Source: an uncultured Eubacterium sp.
Lineage (GTDB): Bacteria > Bacillota > Clostridia > Lachnospirales > Lachnospiraceae
DNA length: 64,000 nucleotides
Assembly: GCA_910584245.1 (NCBI GenBank)
Contig: CAJTZF010000013.1
Span: 1-64,000 of the forward strand
Reading direction: 5' to 3'
A program made the position numbers and the translations under genes. The notes under the pieces were generated by a model. The model saw only the letters and a list, made by a program, of their open reading frames with translations, was not told the origin of the DNA and did no database searches. This document shows positions 1 to 8,483 of the stretch, in pieces. How positions within the stretch are numbered: position 1 is the first letter of the stretch; the number at the start of each line of letters is the position of its first letter.

Positions 1-54
1 TAACGACCTACTCCCTTTCCAGGGGAGCCCCTTCAGCCACTTGGGTACTTCTCC
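1..54 (-). tRNA. tRNA-Ser(GGA), partial
   Basis: On the minus strand the 5' half of a serine tRNA starts at 54 with GGAGAAG and runs off the left edge. The anticodon stem CTCCC/GGGAG closes a seven-base loop CTGGAAA with anticodon GGA (positions 18-20), which reads UCC/UCU serine codons. The long variable arm and 3' half lie outside the window. It sits about 60 bases from a second serine tRNA, so the two are probably part of one tRNA cluster. Confidence 0.9.
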
Positions 55-114
55 AGGCTGAACAACTTAATACTTTGTTTATTTGTCTCTCTTCATAATT
101 TAAAGAAACAAAGA

Positions 115-200
115 CGGAGAAGGTGGGATTCGAACCCACGGCCCCTTTCGGAGTCACCGGTTTTCAAGACCGGCTCCTTAAACCACTCGGACACCTCTCC
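115..200 (-). tRNA. tRNA-Ser(TGA)
   Basis: Complete 86-base minus-strand serine tRNA. Acceptor GGAGAGG pairs with CTTCTCC (one G-U pair), with discriminator G at 115. The anticodon stem CCGGT/ACCGG holds loop CTTGAAA with anticodon TGA, decoding UCA. The extended variable arm typical of serine tRNAs (GACTCC..GGGGCC) and a canonical T arm with GTTCGAATC are visible. No CCA end is encoded. Confidence 0.95.
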
Positions 201-278
201 AAATGCTGCTTGAACAGTATACCAAAAAAGATTCCCGTTGTCAATAACTTTTTCCAATTTTATAGAACAGAACCCATT

Positions 279-1799
279 TTAGCCATGACGGATCCGTTTT
301 AACTGAATTGCCATGTACGGCCTGCCCGGCAGCTGCACAGTAAACTTTCCCTTTACGATGCCCCGGTCCTCTATCGTCATATTCCATGTATCAATTACAT
401 TCAACTGGTATTCCGTCTCGTCGTCGATATGATATTCCTTCACCGCCGGCTGCATAAAGCTGTAATATATCAAATAATATTCTTTTGCCCGCACAGGCTG
501 TGTCAGGCTCATCTCGGGCACCGCACACACCTCTGACCAGAATTCATCACATGGCATCAGTCCGTTCCCCGGACTTTCTTTCCATAAATCAAGCAAGAAC
601 TGAAATCTTTTATGGCTCTCTCCGTGGAGCTTTCCACCGTGTGACCACCAAAGAACCCCCTCACGATTTAAAAAAGTTTCCCCGTGTCCGGGATAGCCGC
701 CCCGGCATACTGCCTCCCAAAACCGTCTCACCATCTCCTGGCCGCTTATGTTTCCCCAGCCATGTGGTATATTTCCCTCATAGGCAATTTCATCCAAAAC
801 AACCGGCTTCCCATACCTCTCCCGCCACTCCGGAACAAGCTCCGCCGTTTTGTACAAATCCTGTCTTTGAATGCTGCAATGCGTGACCCACGGCCTGCTA
901 TAATCATAAAAGGGGATGCAGTTGTGTATGGAGCGCAAATGGCCGTATGGGTCGCCGGCGCATATGAGACTGGCAAAACGCTCCCAGTCCTCCGTACTTT
1001 TATCATACATAAGATCATACTCATTCGCCAGTGACCACCACACGTTCCGATAGGCGGAAAAACGGGCCAGCACATAGTTCCAATACCGGTCATCTTCCTC
1101 CTTTGACATACAGGAAAATCCCCAGCGGTCATACGGATGCATGACGATAAGGTCCGCCTCAATACCCAGTTTGCCAAGTTCCTGGATACAATATTCAATA
1201 TGACGGAAATGATCCGGGTTAAACCGGGAGAAATCCCACGAATTTCCTTCGCTTTGGTTGTCGTACTGCATAAAATTTTCACGGTTTAGCACGGAGGAAT
1301 CCATTGGTTCTCCCACAAAAGGATAAGAGCGCGGTTCATTCAGATTGTAATCATAATGCTTTGGCAAAATGCAGAAACGGATTTTATTAAATGCGCTTTC
1401 CCTCAATGTGGAAAGTGTCTCGGCAATCCTTTCACCGGTCTGCAAATCCCACACATAGGCCGTTGTCCCAAGACAAAAATACGGTGTTCCGTCCTCGTAT
1501 GCAAAATGATAGCGGTTTGCCACACGGACGGGGCCATGATTTTCCCCGCTGGCCTCTTCGGCACAAAAGGTGCCTGTAACCGGTTCATTAAAACTAGTGC
1601 GGACCGTATATTCGTACACGCCGGCAAAGGATGGCATAAAGCGTATTTTATATACGCCACCGCCGTCATAAAATCCGGTTACGCTAACCGTCTCCCACTT
1701 ACACCGAAACACACCTTCTATTGTCTGTTCAGTAAATGGATTTCCCGTCTCCGGCCCTTCCAATACCAACTCAAAAACGTCCCATCGTTCCACGCTCAT
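279..1799 (-). CDS. putative clan GH-A glycoside hydrolase (DUF5060/DUF5605 type)
   Basis: A 506-residue cytoplasmic protein without signal peptide. Residues about 5-80 look like the Ig-like DUF5060 module. The rest is a TIM-barrel of the DUF4038/DUF5605 type, in which WWSLANE (E260) and PVVLDE (E337) resemble the acid/base and nucleophile glutamates of clan GH-A retaining enzymes. The ATG at 1799 is preferred over one twelve bases upstream because GGAGG lies five bases before it. The substrate is unknown; the family acts on plant-type glycans, and the lack of secretion suggests trimming of imported oligosaccharides. It follows the ABC exporter genes by 31 bases, perhaps by read-through. Family assignment is from remembered motifs and was not searched. 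Confidence 0.7.
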   Translation of the reverse strand: MSVERWDVFELVLEGPETGNPFTEQTIEGVFRCKWETVSVTGFYDGGGVYKIRFMPSFAGVYEYTVRTSFNEPVTGTFCAEEASGENHGPVRVANRYHFAYEDGTPYFCLGTTAYVWDLQTGERIAETLSTLRESAFNKIRFCILPKHYDYNLNEPRSYPFVGEPMDSSVLNRENFMQYDNQSEGNSWDFSRFNPDHFRHIEYCIQELGKLGIEADLIVMHPYDRWGFSCMSKEEDDRYWNYVLARFSAYRNVWWSLANEYDLMYDKSTEDWERFASLICAGDPYGHLRSIHNCIPFYDYSRPWVTHCSIQRQDLYKTAELVPEWRERYGKPVVLDEIAYEGNIPHGWGNISGQEMVRRFWEAVCRGGYPGHGETFLNREGVLWWSHGGKLHGESHKRFQFLLDLWKESPGNGLMPCDEFWSEVCAVPEMSLTQPVRAKEYYLIYYSFMQPAVKEYHIDDETEYQLNVIDTWNMTIEDRGIVKGKFTVQLPGRPYMAIQLKRIRHG

Positions 1800-1830
1800 T
1801 GTTCCCTCCATTCTGCCGCTTTGCAGCTCC

Positions 1831-3711
1831 TTAATCCAGTTCTGCCGCCCCCGTGTACAACTGATAATAACGCCCCTTCATATCCAGAAGCTGATTGTGG
1901 GTTCCCCGCTCAATAATCTCTCCCTGCTCCAGAACCATAATACAATCCGCATTCCGCACGGTCGAAAGGCGGTGGGCGATAACAAATGTCGTCCGGTTTT
2001 TCATTAACCGCTCCATACCGTGGTCAATGTGCATTTCCGTCCTCGTATCGACGGAACTCGTCGCCTCGTCCAGCACAAGAATCGGCGCCTTGGAAATGGC
2101 GGCGCGGGCAATATTCAATAGCTGCCGCTGCCCCTGGCTTAAGTTGATTCCGTCGCCCTCCAGCATTGTATCATAACCATCCTCCAGACGCATAATAAAG
2201 GAATGTGCGCTGGCTGTCTTCGCCGCCTGCTCCACCTCTTCGTCCGTGGCATCCGGGCGTCCATACCGGATATTTTCCCGGACGGTTCCAGTAAATAAAT
2301 GCGTATCCTGAAGAACCATAGCAATATGGCTCCGAAGGCTCTTTCTGCCATATTGTTTAATATCTATGCCATCAATCGTTATGCTCCCCTTCTGAATATC
2401 ATAAAATCGGTTCAAAAGATTTGTGATCGTCGTTTTTCCGGCTCCGGTCGAACCGACGAATGCTACCTTCTGGCCGGCATGCGCATACAAATCTATATTT
2501 TTAAGGATGACCTGGTCGGGGTTATACCCAAATGTCACGTTCTTCATAATGACCTCGCCCTTAATATTATCCATCGTGTGCGCGTCCGCGCAGTCTTCCT
2601 CTTCCGGCTTTTCATCCATCACTTTGAATACGCGTTCCGCACCGGCAAGAGCGGAAAAAATCGTATTTACCTGCATGGCAATTTCATTGATCGGACGGCT
2701 GAACTGTCTGGAAAAGTTTACGAATACACTCAGGCTTCCGACTGTCAGCTTGCCGGCCAGACAGAGCAAACCGCCGACACATGCAGTGATTCCATAGCTG
2801 ACCTGGCTTAAATTGCCCATGACCGGACCCATGATCCCCCCAAAAAACTGCGCTTTGATTTGTTTATTTTTCAAATCCTCATTCCGTTCGGTAAATTCAC
2901 GGATTGCTTTTTCCTCATGGCAAAATACTTTAATTACCTTCTGCCCTGTCACAGTTTCTTCAATATAGCCATTTAATTTTCCCAGCGCCGACTGCTGGTC
3001 ACGGTAATATTTTGAGCTTTTTTTGGCAATAAAACCGCCCGCCTTAATCATAAGCGGCACCATGACAATCGTCAGCAGCGCGAGCCATATATTCATATAT
3101 AACATGACTGCTACGGTTCCAATTACACTGATGGCCCCCGAAATCAACTGAATAATCGTGCTGTTCAGCATTTCTCCTATCGTATCCACATCATTTGTGA
3201 ACCTGCTCATAATATCGCCTGTGGCATTTGTATCAAAATATTTGATCGGAAGCTTCTGTATATGGTCAAACAAATCCTTGCGGATACTTTTTAATGCCCG
3301 CTGGGATACCCCAATCATAATTCTTTGCTGGAAGTAGGTAGCGAGTATGCCTGCCAGGAACACACACGCCATTCCGGCCAGGCCGGCTAACAGAACTTCC
3401 AGGCCGTCATGAATAATAGCCGCCGCATTTGCCGGATCTGCTACTGACTTCTGGAATGTATTTGCAATTCCATCAATAACGGGGGCTAATAAATAAGAAC
3501 CTGCAATCGTCGCCGCACTCGAACCAATCGCACATAACAGCGCCACAATCACTTTTACCTTATCTCTTCCCACATAAACTAAAAGACGTCCAACTGTCTC
3601 TTTTGCATTTTTTGGCTTTCCTCCCATCATTCCTCTTCCATGCCTGCCGGGATGTCCCGGCCCATGTCCGCCCGCCGGCGGACCACCCTGTGGTTTATTC
3701 GCCTCACTCAT
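1831..3711 (-). CDS. heterodimeric ABC multidrug exporter, subunit with canonical ATPase site (BmrD/LmrD-like)
   Basis: A 626-residue fused permease-ATPase half-transporter. An unusual glycine/histidine/proline-rich N-terminal tail (residues 2-35) precedes six predicted membrane helices (about 50-330). The nucleotide-binding domain (about 370-620) has Walker A GSTGAGKTT, signature LSQGQ and Walker B LVLDEATSS with a normal catalytic Glu. Its start codon overlaps the stop of the upstream exporter gene by four bases (ATGA), so the two are translationally coupled. The partner has a degenerate Walker B, matching the asymmetric BmrC/BmrD type of drug exporter. Likely controlled by the MarR protein encoded first in the operon. 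Confidence 0.9.
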   Translation of the reverse strand: MSEANKPQGGPPAGGHGPGHPGRHGRGMMGGKPKNAKETVGRLLVYVGRDKVKVIVALLCAIGSSAATIAGSYLLAPVIDGIANTFQKSVADPANAAAIIHDGLEVLLAGLAGMACVFLAGILATYFQQRIMIGVSQRALKSIRKDLFDHIQKLPIKYFDTNATGDIMSRFTNDVDTIGEMLNSTIIQLISGAISVIGTVAVMLYMNIWLALLTIVMVPLMIKAGGFIAKKSSKYYRDQQSALGKLNGYIEETVTGQKVIKVFCHEEKAIREFTERNEDLKNKQIKAQFFGGIMGPVMGNLSQVSYGITACVGGLLCLAGKLTVGSLSVFVNFSRQFSRPINEIAMQVNTIFSALAGAERVFKVMDEKPEEEDCADAHTMDNIKGEVIMKNVTFGYNPDQVILKNIDLYAHAGQKVAFVGSTGAGKTTITNLLNRFYDIQKGSITIDGIDIKQYGRKSLRSHIAMVLQDTHLFTGTVRENIRYGRPDATDEEVEQAAKTASAHSFIMRLEDGYDTMLEGDGINLSQGQRQLLNIARAAISKAPILVLDEATSSVDTRTEMHIDHGMERLMKNRTTFVIAHRLSTVRNADCIMVLEQGEIIERGTHNQLLDMKGRYYQLYTGAAELD

Positions 3712-5450
3712 GCCGACACCTCCTCTTCCTTATCTTTCTGGGAATAGTAAATTTCGCGGTACTGCTCACACCCGTCCATAAGCTCCTTATGCGTTCCCTG
3801 TCCGACAATCTCTCCTTCATCCATAACCAATATGCGGTCGGCGTCTTCTACAGAAGAGACACGCTGCGCAATAATGAGCTTCGTCGTATCTTTCAGTGAT
3901 GTGGAAAAGCTCTTTCGGATCTCTGCTTCCGTCGCCGTGTCCACCGCACTCGTACTGTCGTCTAATATGAGTATCTTCGGCTTTTTCAGCAGGGCCCTTG
4001 CAATGCACAGACGCTGCTTCTGCCCGCCGGATACATTGACGCCTCCCTGCCCGAGCTCAGTCGCATATCCGTCCGCAAACCCCTTTACAAACCCATCCGC
4101 CTGTGCATACTGCGCCATCTCATACACTTGTTCATCGGTGGCCGCCTCGTCTCCCCATTTTAAATTTTCCATGATTGTTCCAGAAAACAGGGTATTTTTT
4201 TGCAGCACCATAGCCACGCCTTCGCGAAGATTTTTGAGCGAATAGTCTCTGACATCCACACCGTCTACGAGCACCTGTCCCTCGTCCGTATCGTACAGCC
4301 TCGGAATAAGCTGGACAAGAGAGCTTTTTCCGGATCCGGTCGAACCGATAATCCCAATCGTCTCCCCCGGTTTCGCTGAAAAAGATATGTGCTTTAATAC
4401 ATTATTTTTATGTTTTTTATAGTAGCGGAAGCCGACATCCCTAAATTCAATCTCCCCTCTTTCCACGAGTAATTGCTGGTGCGACGCCTCCTCGTCGTTG
4501 AGGTCAACCTTTGCCATCAGCACTTCCCGTACTCTCTTTGATGAGGCGAGCGCACGGGAACCCTGTATCATAATCATGGCGACCATCATAAGTGACATGA
4601 GAATTTGTACGATGTACGTCGTAAATGCAGTTAAATCCCCGACCATCATTTCCCCCTTTACAATTTGGTTTCCGCCAAACCAAACGACGGCCAATGTAGC
4701 TACATTCATCGACAACGTCATAATCGGCATCATTAAAATCACGACCTTGAGGGCATGAAGGCTCCGGTCCTTCAATTCCTCGTTCGCTTCATTAAATGTA
4801 TCCCGCTCAAAATCATCCCGCACAAAGGACTTTACCACACGCACATTCGTAATATTTTCCTGAATGCGCGAATTTAACTTGTCAATTCTCGACTGCATAA
4901 TGTCAAACCGGGGAAACGCTGTCCGAATGACAATGACGATAGCGATAAGCAGGAGTGGAATGACAACTCCCAAAATAACAGCCAGCCGGGCGTTCATCCA
5001 GATGGCCATAATCAGGCCGCCAATCAGCATGCCGGGCGCCCGGAGCAACATGCGGAGCCCCATATTTATCACGTTCTGCATATTCGTAATATCATTTGTC
5101 AGCCTCGTCACAAGAGATCCCGTTGAAAATTTCTCGATATTCGCAAAAGAAAACTGCTGTACTTTCGTAAATACATCCTTGCGAAGGGATGCCGCAAAAT
5201 TGGCCGACGCCTTAACGGCAAAATAGGCGCCAAGCGTCCCGCCCGCCATCATGCACAGAGCCAGCAGAACCATCATAAAACCCTTCGAAATCACAAAACC
5301 GTTTCCCGCGCCTCCCTGGATCCCCTCATTAATAATCATCGCCATCAGCTTTGGCATCAGCACCTCTCCTATGACCTCCACAATCATAAAAATCGGTCCA
5401 AGGATGAAAGCTGATAAATATGGTGTCACATACTTCTTATATATACTCAT
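3708..5450 (-). CDS. heterodimeric ABC multidrug exporter, subunit with degenerate ATPase site (BmrC/LmrC-like)
   Basis: A 580-residue half-transporter: membrane domain (six helices, residues about 15-310) followed by an ATPase domain with Walker A GSTGSGKSS, signature VSGGQ and Walker B ILILDDSTS. Asp replaces the usual catalytic Glu after Walker B, the mark of the degenerate site in heterodimeric exporters; the neighbouring gene supplies the canonical site. I chose the ATG at 5450 (MSIYKKYVTPYL), preceded by GGGAGG seven bases upstream; a longer reading to 5591 would overlap the MarR gene and has no family-like residues. It lies 34 bases behind marR and forms one operon with it. Confidence 0.9.
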   Translation of the reverse strand: MSIYKKYVTPYLSAFILGPIFMIVEVIGEVLMPKLMAMIINEGIQGGAGNGFVISKGFMMVLLALCMMAGGTLGAYFAVKASANFAASLRKDVFTKVQQFSFANIEKFSTGSLVTRLTNDITNMQNVINMGLRMLLRAPGMLIGGLIMAIWMNARLAVILGVVIPLLLIAIVIVIRTAFPRFDIMQSRIDKLNSRIQENITNVRVVKSFVRDDFERDTFNEANEELKDRSLHALKVVILMMPIMTLSMNVATLAVVWFGGNQIVKGEMMVGDLTAFTTYIVQILMSLMMVAMIMIQGSRALASSKRVREVLMAKVDLNDEEASHQQLLVERGEIEFRDVGFRYYKKHKNNVLKHISFSAKPGETIGIIGSTGSGKSSLVQLIPRLYDTDEGQVLVDGVDVRDYSLKNLREGVAMVLQKNTLFSGTIMENLKWGDEAATDEQVYEMAQYAQADGFVKGFADGYATELGQGGVNVSGGQKQRLCIARALLKKPKILILDDSTSAVDTATEAEIRKSFSTSLKDTTKLIIAQRVSSVEDADRILVMDEGEIVGQGTHKELMDGCEQYREIYYSQKDKEEEVSA

Positions 5451-5484
5451 ATTCCTTCCTCCCTTTATTTTGTGAACAGTTCCT

Positions 5485-5961
5485 TTATTTTCTCTCCGAC
5501 AGGTTCTCGTACATGCGACCCAAAAATGTCCGCAATAGAACCAGCTCCTCGTCCGTAAATCCGCGGACAGCTTTTTTATCCATACTTTCAAATATCTCCC
5601 TGCTGCTCTCCACGACCTTCTTTCCCCGTTCTGTAAGCTGTATAAAATTTGCCCGGGAATCGCCCTCCTTTACCTTCTTCTGGATATATCCATCCCGCTC
5701 CAGCTTTTTTAAGGAAACAGCAACCGTCGCCGTAGAAATTTCCAGCATGTTTGCCAGCGCAGACTGGGACTCAAATTCATGATCTGCAAGCGTCATGAGC
5801 ATTCGATGCTGCGCCCGGTGCAATCCAGTCGCCCCCACAAGTTTTTCTAACATTCTACGGTGGAGCTGGCTCACAAATATCAAAATTTTCATCGGATTTG
5901 CCTGGGTCAGAAACTCTTTCTCACTCACATCCCATTTTCGATATTTCATTGGTCTATCCAA
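5485..5961 (-). CDS. MarR family transcriptional repressor of the adjacent exporter
   Basis: A 158-residue winged-helix regulator. The central helix-turn-helix (ESQSALANMLEISTATVAVSLKKLER region, about residues 70-95) and the wing with GDSRANFIQLTERG are typical of MarR. Translation appears to start at a TTG at 5961, which has AAAGGAGG eight bases upstream; the first ATG is four codons further in and badly spaced. First gene of the marR-exporter operon. Two copies of a perfect 12-bp palindrome lie between its promoter and start codon, so autorepression relieved by a drug-like ligand is expected from the family. Confidence 0.92.
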   Translation of the reverse strand: MDRPMKYRKWDVSEKEFLTQANPMKILIFVSQLHRRMLEKLVGATGLHRAQHRMLMTLADHEFESQSALANMLEISTATVAVSLKKLERDGYIQKKVKEGDSRANFIQLTERGKKVVESSREIFESMDKKAVRGFTDEELVLLRTFLGRMYENLSERK

Positions 5962-5985
5962 ATAAATTGCCTCCTTTATACAAAA

Positions 5986-6057
5986 TTAGCAAGCTAACAA
6001 TTAGGATATTAATTATTAGCTTGCTAATTATTATACTCATATTTTTGCAAATGTCAA
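5986..6057 (-). promoter_or_regulatory. marR operon promoter with two palindromic operators
   Basis: On the minus strand a consensus sigma-A promoter is visible: TTGACA (6052-6057), 16-bp spacer, TATAAT (6030-6035). Immediately downstream lie two perfect palindromes, TTAGCTTGCTAA on the plus strand at 6016-6027 and TTAGCAAGCTAA at 5986-5997, offset by exactly 30 bp, about three helical turns. A dimeric MarR protein bound at both would block initiation. Sequence arrangement is seen directly; the identity of the bound protein is inferred from position. Confidence 0.85.
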
Positions 6058-6236
6058 CACAATAAAATATGAATTTCCTTTTAACAGAACGTTCACAATT
6101 TTTAGTCAATTTGAACATGATTTATTCACATTTATGCTTTATACTAGGCTCATAAGTTAAACAACAACTTATAAAACACATTTACTTTTTGGCAATTTTC
6201 CTATTTTTGATATTTTTTCATAAAACTCCTCTTTCA

Positions 6237-6266
6237 GATAAAGGACTGCGACGGCGGTCCTTTATC
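6237..6266 (-). terminator. inverted repeat downstream of nadC, possible terminator
   Basis: Perfect 10-bp stem GATAAAGGAC/GTCCTTTATC with a ten-base loop, 29 bases after the nadC stop codon on the minus strand. It is not followed by a uridine run in either direction, so termination by this element is uncertain; it may instead protect the mRNA 3' end. Confidence 0.45.
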
Positions 6267-6294
6267 GCATGTTAAGCTTTATTACTATCCTCTT

Positions 6295-7149
6295 TTAATC
6301 CACTGGATGAAGATTCTTGAGCGATATATCCAAAATCGGCGCGGAATGCGTCAGCGCACCGCTTGAAATATAATCTACCCCGATATTTACAAGACGCTCT
6401 ACATTCTCCCTCGTAACGTTACCGGAACATTCCGTCTCGGCTCTGCCGTCGATCCATTTCACTGCTTCCTTCATTTCCTCCGGCGACATATTGTCCAGCA
6501 TAATAATGTCCGCGCCGGCGTCCACCGCTTCACGGACCATCTCCAGATTTTCAACCTCAATTTCAATTTTTCTCACAAACGGCGCATACTGCTTCGCCAT
6601 CCGGATTGCCTCTTTCACGCCGCCGGCGGCGCCAATATGGTTGTCCTTCAGCAATACCCCGTCCGAAAGGTTGTAGCGGTGGTTATATCCGCCTCCGACC
6701 TTTACCGCATATTTTTCAAATACCCGCATATTCGGCGTCGTCTTTCTCGTATCCAGCAGCTTCGTTTTCGTTCCCTTCAAAAGTCCCGCAATGGAATTTG
6801 TATAGGTGGCGATCCCGCTCATACGCTGAAGATAGTTGAGCGCCACCCGCTCGCCCGACAAGAGAACCCGGATATCCCCGGTCACGGCTGCCATGAGCTG
6901 GCCGGATGTAATAGCGTCCCCGTCCTCGCAGTACCGCTCGGTCTGCACCGTGTTGTCCAATAATTCAAACACTCTTGCAAACACATCCAGTCCAGCCACA
7001 ATTCCGTCCTGTTTGCATATAAGCTGTACCTGTCCCTTTTTCGCCTCCGGCATAACCGCATTCGTCGTAATATCCTCGCTCGTAATATCCTCCTGTAAAG
7101 CTTGCAAAATAAGCGGGTCCGCCTGTAGTTTCATTGTTATCTCATTCAT
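6295..7149 (-). CDS. nadC: nicotinate-nucleotide pyrophosphorylase (carboxylating)
   Basis: A 284-residue quinolinate phosphoribosyltransferase that converts quinolinate and PRPP to nicotinate mononucleotide in de novo NAD synthesis. The family signature is clear: LDTRKTTPNMR, the basic H-R-Y-N-L-S-D active-site stretch and KDNHI around residues 135-170, then EIEVEN and IMLDNM for PRPP/metal binding. Length is normal. Its ATG overlaps the nadB stop by four bases, giving coupled translation. nadA, which makes quinolinate together with NadB, is not in the window. Confidence 0.97.
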   Translation of the reverse strand: MNEITMKLQADPLILQALQEDITSEDITTNAVMPEAKKGQVQLICKQDGIVAGLDVFARVFELLDNTVQTERYCEDGDAITSGQLMAAVTGDIRVLLSGERVALNYLQRMSGIATYTNSIAGLLKGTKTKLLDTRKTTPNMRVFEKYAVKVGGGYNHRYNLSDGVLLKDNHIGAAGGVKEAIRMAKQYAPFVRKIEIEVENLEMVREAVDAGADIIMLDNMSPEEMKEAVKWIDGRAETECSGNVTRENVERLVNIGVDYISSGALTHSAPILDISLKNLHPVD

Positions 7150-8447
7150 TTTTGTTTCGTTCCTTTCTCTCTACTGTTCCTCGCTCTCCTGATTTCCTCA
7201 AGAACCGTCCTTTTGTATTCCGCCTTCCGCTGCTCCAGATCCGAATATTGCTCCAGATCTACGTGCGTCTTACAAGAAACATGCGTATAGTGGTCCGCGA
7301 TATTACGCGCCGCCCTTCCCGCGAACACAAGGCTCTCCAAAAGGGAGTTGCTGGCAAGCCGGTTCGCCCCGTGCACACCGTTACAACTTGTCTCTCCAAC
7401 CGCATACAGCTGGCGCATGGACGTCCTGCTGTCCAGATCTACCCAGATCCCCCCCATAAAGTAATGCTGCGCGGGCACGACCGGAATTGGCTCCCTCGTG
7501 ACATCGTACCCCTCTTCCAGGCATCTTTGATAAATATTAGGAAAATGCCCCCGGATTTCCTCCTCTGGAATCGGCGCCAAGCTCAGCCGGACATATGGCA
7601 TATCATCCTTTTTCATCTGCTCATACACCTTTTCCGTGAGCACGTCGCGGGGAAGCAGCTCGTCGACAAACCGCTCCCCATCCTTATTTAACAGCACAGC
7701 GCCCTCCCCGCGCACGGACTCTGAAATCAAAAACCGCCGGCCCGGCTTGGGAGAATAGAGCGTCGTCGGATGTATTTGGATATAATCTATATTTTCCAAT
7801 TCTATCCCGTGTTTTAGCGCAATTGCCAGCGCATCTCCCGTTATATGCTTGAAATTTGTCGTGTGCTCGTACAGACCGCCCAGACCGCCGCAGGCGAGTA
7901 CCGTATAATCTGCCCGGACCGGTACAACAGTTCCATCTTTCTCCGCCACAACCGCCCCCAGACACGTGTTATTTTCCGTCAGCAAATCGATCATTGTCGT
8001 ATGCGGACAGACCGTTACATTTTCAAGGCTCTCTACTGCCCGGAGCAGCCGGCTCGTAATTTCCTTCCCTGTGGCATCCTCATGAAATAATATACGCGGT
8101 GTTGAGTGGCCCCCTTCCCTTGTAAAAATAAGAGAGCCGTGGTCATTCTCAAAATCCACGCCGTACAGGATGAGGTCATCAATAACCTTTCGGGAAGAAC
8201 GGATCATAATATCCACGGATTCTTTCCGGTTTTCATAGTGCCCCGCCTTCATTGTGTCCTCAAAATAGCTCTCATAATCCTCCTCTGATTTCAACACACA
8301 GATGCCGCCCTGTGCAAGATACGAGTCGCTGTTTTCCACATCATCCTTTGAGAGAATTACGATTTCCTTATCTTTTGGAAGATGCAGGGCGCAATACAAA
8401 CCCGCTGCCCCGCATCCCACGATCAAAATATCTGCCTTTTTTTTCAT
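7146..8447 (-). CDS. nadB: L-aspartate oxidase, short form
   Basis: A 433-residue FAD enzyme oxidising aspartate to iminoaspartate for quinolinate synthesis. The N-terminal dinucleotide-binding motif GCGAAGLYCAL (residues 11-21), the succinate-dehydrogenase/fumarate-reductase-like SVRGEGA and ERFVDELLPRD stretches, and the C-terminal HGANRLASNSLLE flavin motif are present. It is about 100 residues shorter than E. coli NadB, ending soon after the flavin domain and lacking most of the C-terminal helical domain; short NadB forms are known in clostridia. It starts 36 bases after the xylanase stop, without a clear promoter between. Confidence 0.93.
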   Translation of the reverse strand: MKKKADILIVGCGAAGLYCALHLPKDKEIVILSKDDVENSDSYLAQGGICVLKSEEDYESYFEDTMKAGHYENRKESVDIMIRSSRKVIDDLILYGVDFENDHGSLIFTREGGHSTPRILFHEDATGKEITSRLLRAVESLENVTVCPHTTMIDLLTENNTCLGAVVAEKDGTVVPVRADYTVLACGGLGGLYEHTTNFKHITGDALAIALKHGIELENIDYIQIHPTTLYSPKPGRRFLISESVRGEGAVLLNKDGERFVDELLPRDVLTEKVYEQMKKDDMPYVRLSLAPIPEEEIRGHFPNIYQRCLEEGYDVTREPIPVVPAQHYFMGGIWVDLDSRTSMRQLYAVGETSCNGVHGANRLASNSLLESLVFAGRAARNIADHYTHVSCKTHVDLEQYSDLEQRKAEYKRTVLEEIRRARNSREKGTKQK

Positions 8448-8483
8448 TTTGATACCTATGCCTTTCCCGGCTTAAGAACATTG

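Larger units (their letters stand above)
5962..6294. other. intergenic region between nadC and marR
   Basis: This 333-base AT-rich gap holds the marR promoter/operators at its left side and an inverted repeat at 6237-6266. A shorter inverted repeat ATAAGTT/AACTTAT (6152-6158, 6166-6172) is also present. I see no convincing gene; the only start with a good ribosome site gives a five-codon peptide. Confidence 0.6.

Noticed and set aside
5451..5591. 47-residue N-terminal extension of the first ABC exporter subunit
   Set aside because: It overlaps the end of marR, lacks a ribosome site, and the family start is MSIYKKY with GGGAGG upstream.
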